Positions 62,833-64,000 of a DNA stretch of 64,000 bases are shown here, one piece after another. The DNA is from Aurelia coerulea. Taxonomy: Eukaryota > Cnidaria > Scyphozoa > Semaeostomeae > Ulmaridae. Position numbers and translations under genes: made by a program. Positions within the stretch are counted from its first letter, which is position 1, and every line of letters begins with the position of its first letter. The notes beneath the pieces were generated by a model. That model was not told the DNA's origin. It did not search any database and was given only the letters and a program-made list of their open reading frames with translations. The stretch spans positions 3,348,001-3,412,000 of the forward strand of contig CM076960.1 in assembly GCA_039566865.1 (NCBI GenBank), written 5' to 3'.

Positions 62833-63654
62833 TAGAAACAATTTTATTTGAGTTGCAGGTTAGTTACTGGCATCATTTCTGCTGACGTGAACCTGCTATA
62901 CCGTAAAAGCTCTATTGAAGAGAATGACCTGAGCTATATGGTACCCCCGTCTACAAATAAGACAAAGAGAAACCTAGGCACACCATTGTTTTCTTTGGTT
63001 TTGCTTTCCTTGTCAAATAGAAAGACTATTTATAAATCTACGAGATCTCATCTTTTAACTTAGGTTATTCACCCCCGGGAGGGGCTCATTTTGAAGACTC
63101 CAGAGGGAGGCTTAAAAAGAATGGAGGTAAGGAAAGATATGAATGATGTCACTTTTGATGATTGTTGATGATGATGATGATGATTTTTTGGTTCTTTTGC
63201 CCCTTTTTTTGCAGAATCAACATACAATTTTACGAGTCAAATATACAAATTCGACATAGTTTTATCCCAAACCTTATCTGAATTAATATGCAAACTTTAT
63301 GGAAAATCTTTGGTCAATAAATGTGACATTTGACATAAGTGGAGGGTGGCTAAAAGAGAGGGGGCTTATTAAAAGTTTGTCTTAGATGGGAAGAGTTTAT
63401 TAGAGAGGAGGCTTTTTTATAGAGGGGGCTTGATAGAGTATTTACGGAGTTATAAAAGTAAATAGAAGTTATGTCCTCATATGTTACTGCTTTCAAACAC
63501 CTATAGTCCACCAAGTTTACTTTTGTTCTACTTTTCCATAAATTTGCTTTAAAATTGTCAATAGGCATGTTTTTTTTTAACGTGGTGTATGCTCATTCCA
63601 GATTGGAGTCGAGAGACGTTATTGTGAAAACTTGTTTTGTAAATTCTATTTTAG
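62833..63654. other. Intron before FANCB-like exon 10
   Basis: Contains an open stretch 62858-63063 after a GAGTTGCAG acceptor that is rejected as an exon, a (GAT)n tract at 63163-63184, and a GAGGGGGCTTATTAAAAGTT / AGAGGAGGCTTTTTTATAGA imperfect repeat at 63356-63432. Confidence 0.5.
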
Positions 63655-64000
63655 AAAGATAAATAATGTCTTCGTAAACATGCTTGTCGAAGACCAAATC
63701 TGCCAGTCTCCTGTCGTAGCGATGCAGAGAAAGCAACAGCACACAAAGGAAGGGCGTTACGAAGGCGTAATTACTGACGATATGCTTGGCGATTCTCCTC
63801 GTAAAATACCAAAATGTCATACTATATCACAGCGACAGCAAAATTTCGTGAGAGACCAAGACATCATCCTCACAGCAACAACTGATTTGCCAGACTTCAG
63901 CCACAAGCGAATTATTGAAGCAAGTTTGATGGTGACATGGGAAGAGTTAGAGGATAACAGAACAGATATATCAAGTTACTCATGTCATGTTGGGACTGTT
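63655..64000 (+). CDS. FANCB: FANCB-like, exon 10 (runs off the window)
   Basis: Acceptor AAATTCTATTTTAG; the first base completes the Arg codon split at 62132. The frame stays open to the window end (115 codons): KINNVFVNMLVEDQICQSPV, GVITDDMLGDSPRKIPKCHT, DIILTATTDLPDFSHKRIIE, ASLMVTWEELEDNRTD. The LN/INNV-x-x-x-LLVEDQ and D-I-x-T-A-T-x-x-x-P opening parallel vertebrate FANCB's C-terminal half. No Met start is needed, so ORF-only scans miss it. The remaining roughly 200 residues expected for the family lie beyond 64000. Confidence 0.78.

Noticed and set aside
62858..63063. Open stretch after a GAGTTGCAG acceptor in the intron before FANCB-like exon 10, in a frame compatible with exon 9
   Set aside because: Joining exon 9 directly to 63655 gives a better continuation (KINNVFVNMLVEDQ) that resembles FANCB. 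The stretch has no donor before its stop, and it begins right beside a transposon border.

Overview
The window looks like nuclear DNA of a cnidarian, most likely an anthozoan such as a stony coral or sea anemone. This is an inference from AT-rich, intron-rich gene structure, a secreted mosaic built from ILEI, SUEL-lectin, fucolectin (FTP) and AbfB-like modules, and very dense small DNA transposons with APE-type LINEs. There is no prokaryotic operon structure.

Region 1 (about 500-29799, + strand) holds a multi-exon gene cut off at its 5' end. Eighteen exons were joined by splice sites and phase: 500-571, 4213-4242, 5101-5414, 5957-6104, 7227-7259, 7727-7886, 10111-10271, 11729-11867, 13481-13652, 14610-14757, 15896-15919, 17878-18108, 20146-20446, 21337-21530, 26701-26904 (or to a stop at 26918), 27480-27707, 28541-28558 and 29690-29799. 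If the 26904 donor is used, they form one open frame of about 894 residues: ILEI - SUEL lectin - ILEI - 24 uninterrupted Arg-Pro dipeptides - FTP lectin - AbfB-like - Cys module - acidic C-terminus. Modules are joined by phase-1 microexons. The introns are full of transposons, including an insertion that carries a well-formed hammerhead ribozyme on the minus strand.

Region 2 (about 30-46 kb) has almost no host genes. It holds foldback elements, SINE and LINE pieces, two back-to-back TTAA-flanked elements, a near-perfect 360-bp hairpin element and a 1.8-kb palindrome. One compact intronless gene lies here on the minus strand (40006-40521): a 171-residue protein resembling HYD1-type ADP-ribosyltransferase domains plus a membrane segment. 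One possible orphan exon lies at 34777-35028.

Region 3 (about 46.3-51.9 kb) is a nearly full-length LINE with two long ORFs: ORF1 with coiled coil and SGNH-esterase-like motifs, and ORF2 with APE endonuclease, reverse transcriptase and a C-terminal CCHC.

Region 4 (52085-64000, + strand) is the 5' two thirds of a gene resembling FANCB of the Fanconi anemia core complex. Ten exons (about 634 residues) are visible and the last runs off the window. Its 4.3-kb intron between 55848 and 60153 contains a nested stack of LINE, SINE and G-rich foldback elements, and the LINE of region 3 ends only about 0.2 kb upstream of its start codon.

Across the window, at least ten foldback elements from several sequence families have 9-bp target-site duplications (Mutator-like size); a second set has TA duplications (Tc1/mariner-like) and a third TTAA (piggyBac-like). 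All family names rest on recognition by eye; no database search was run.
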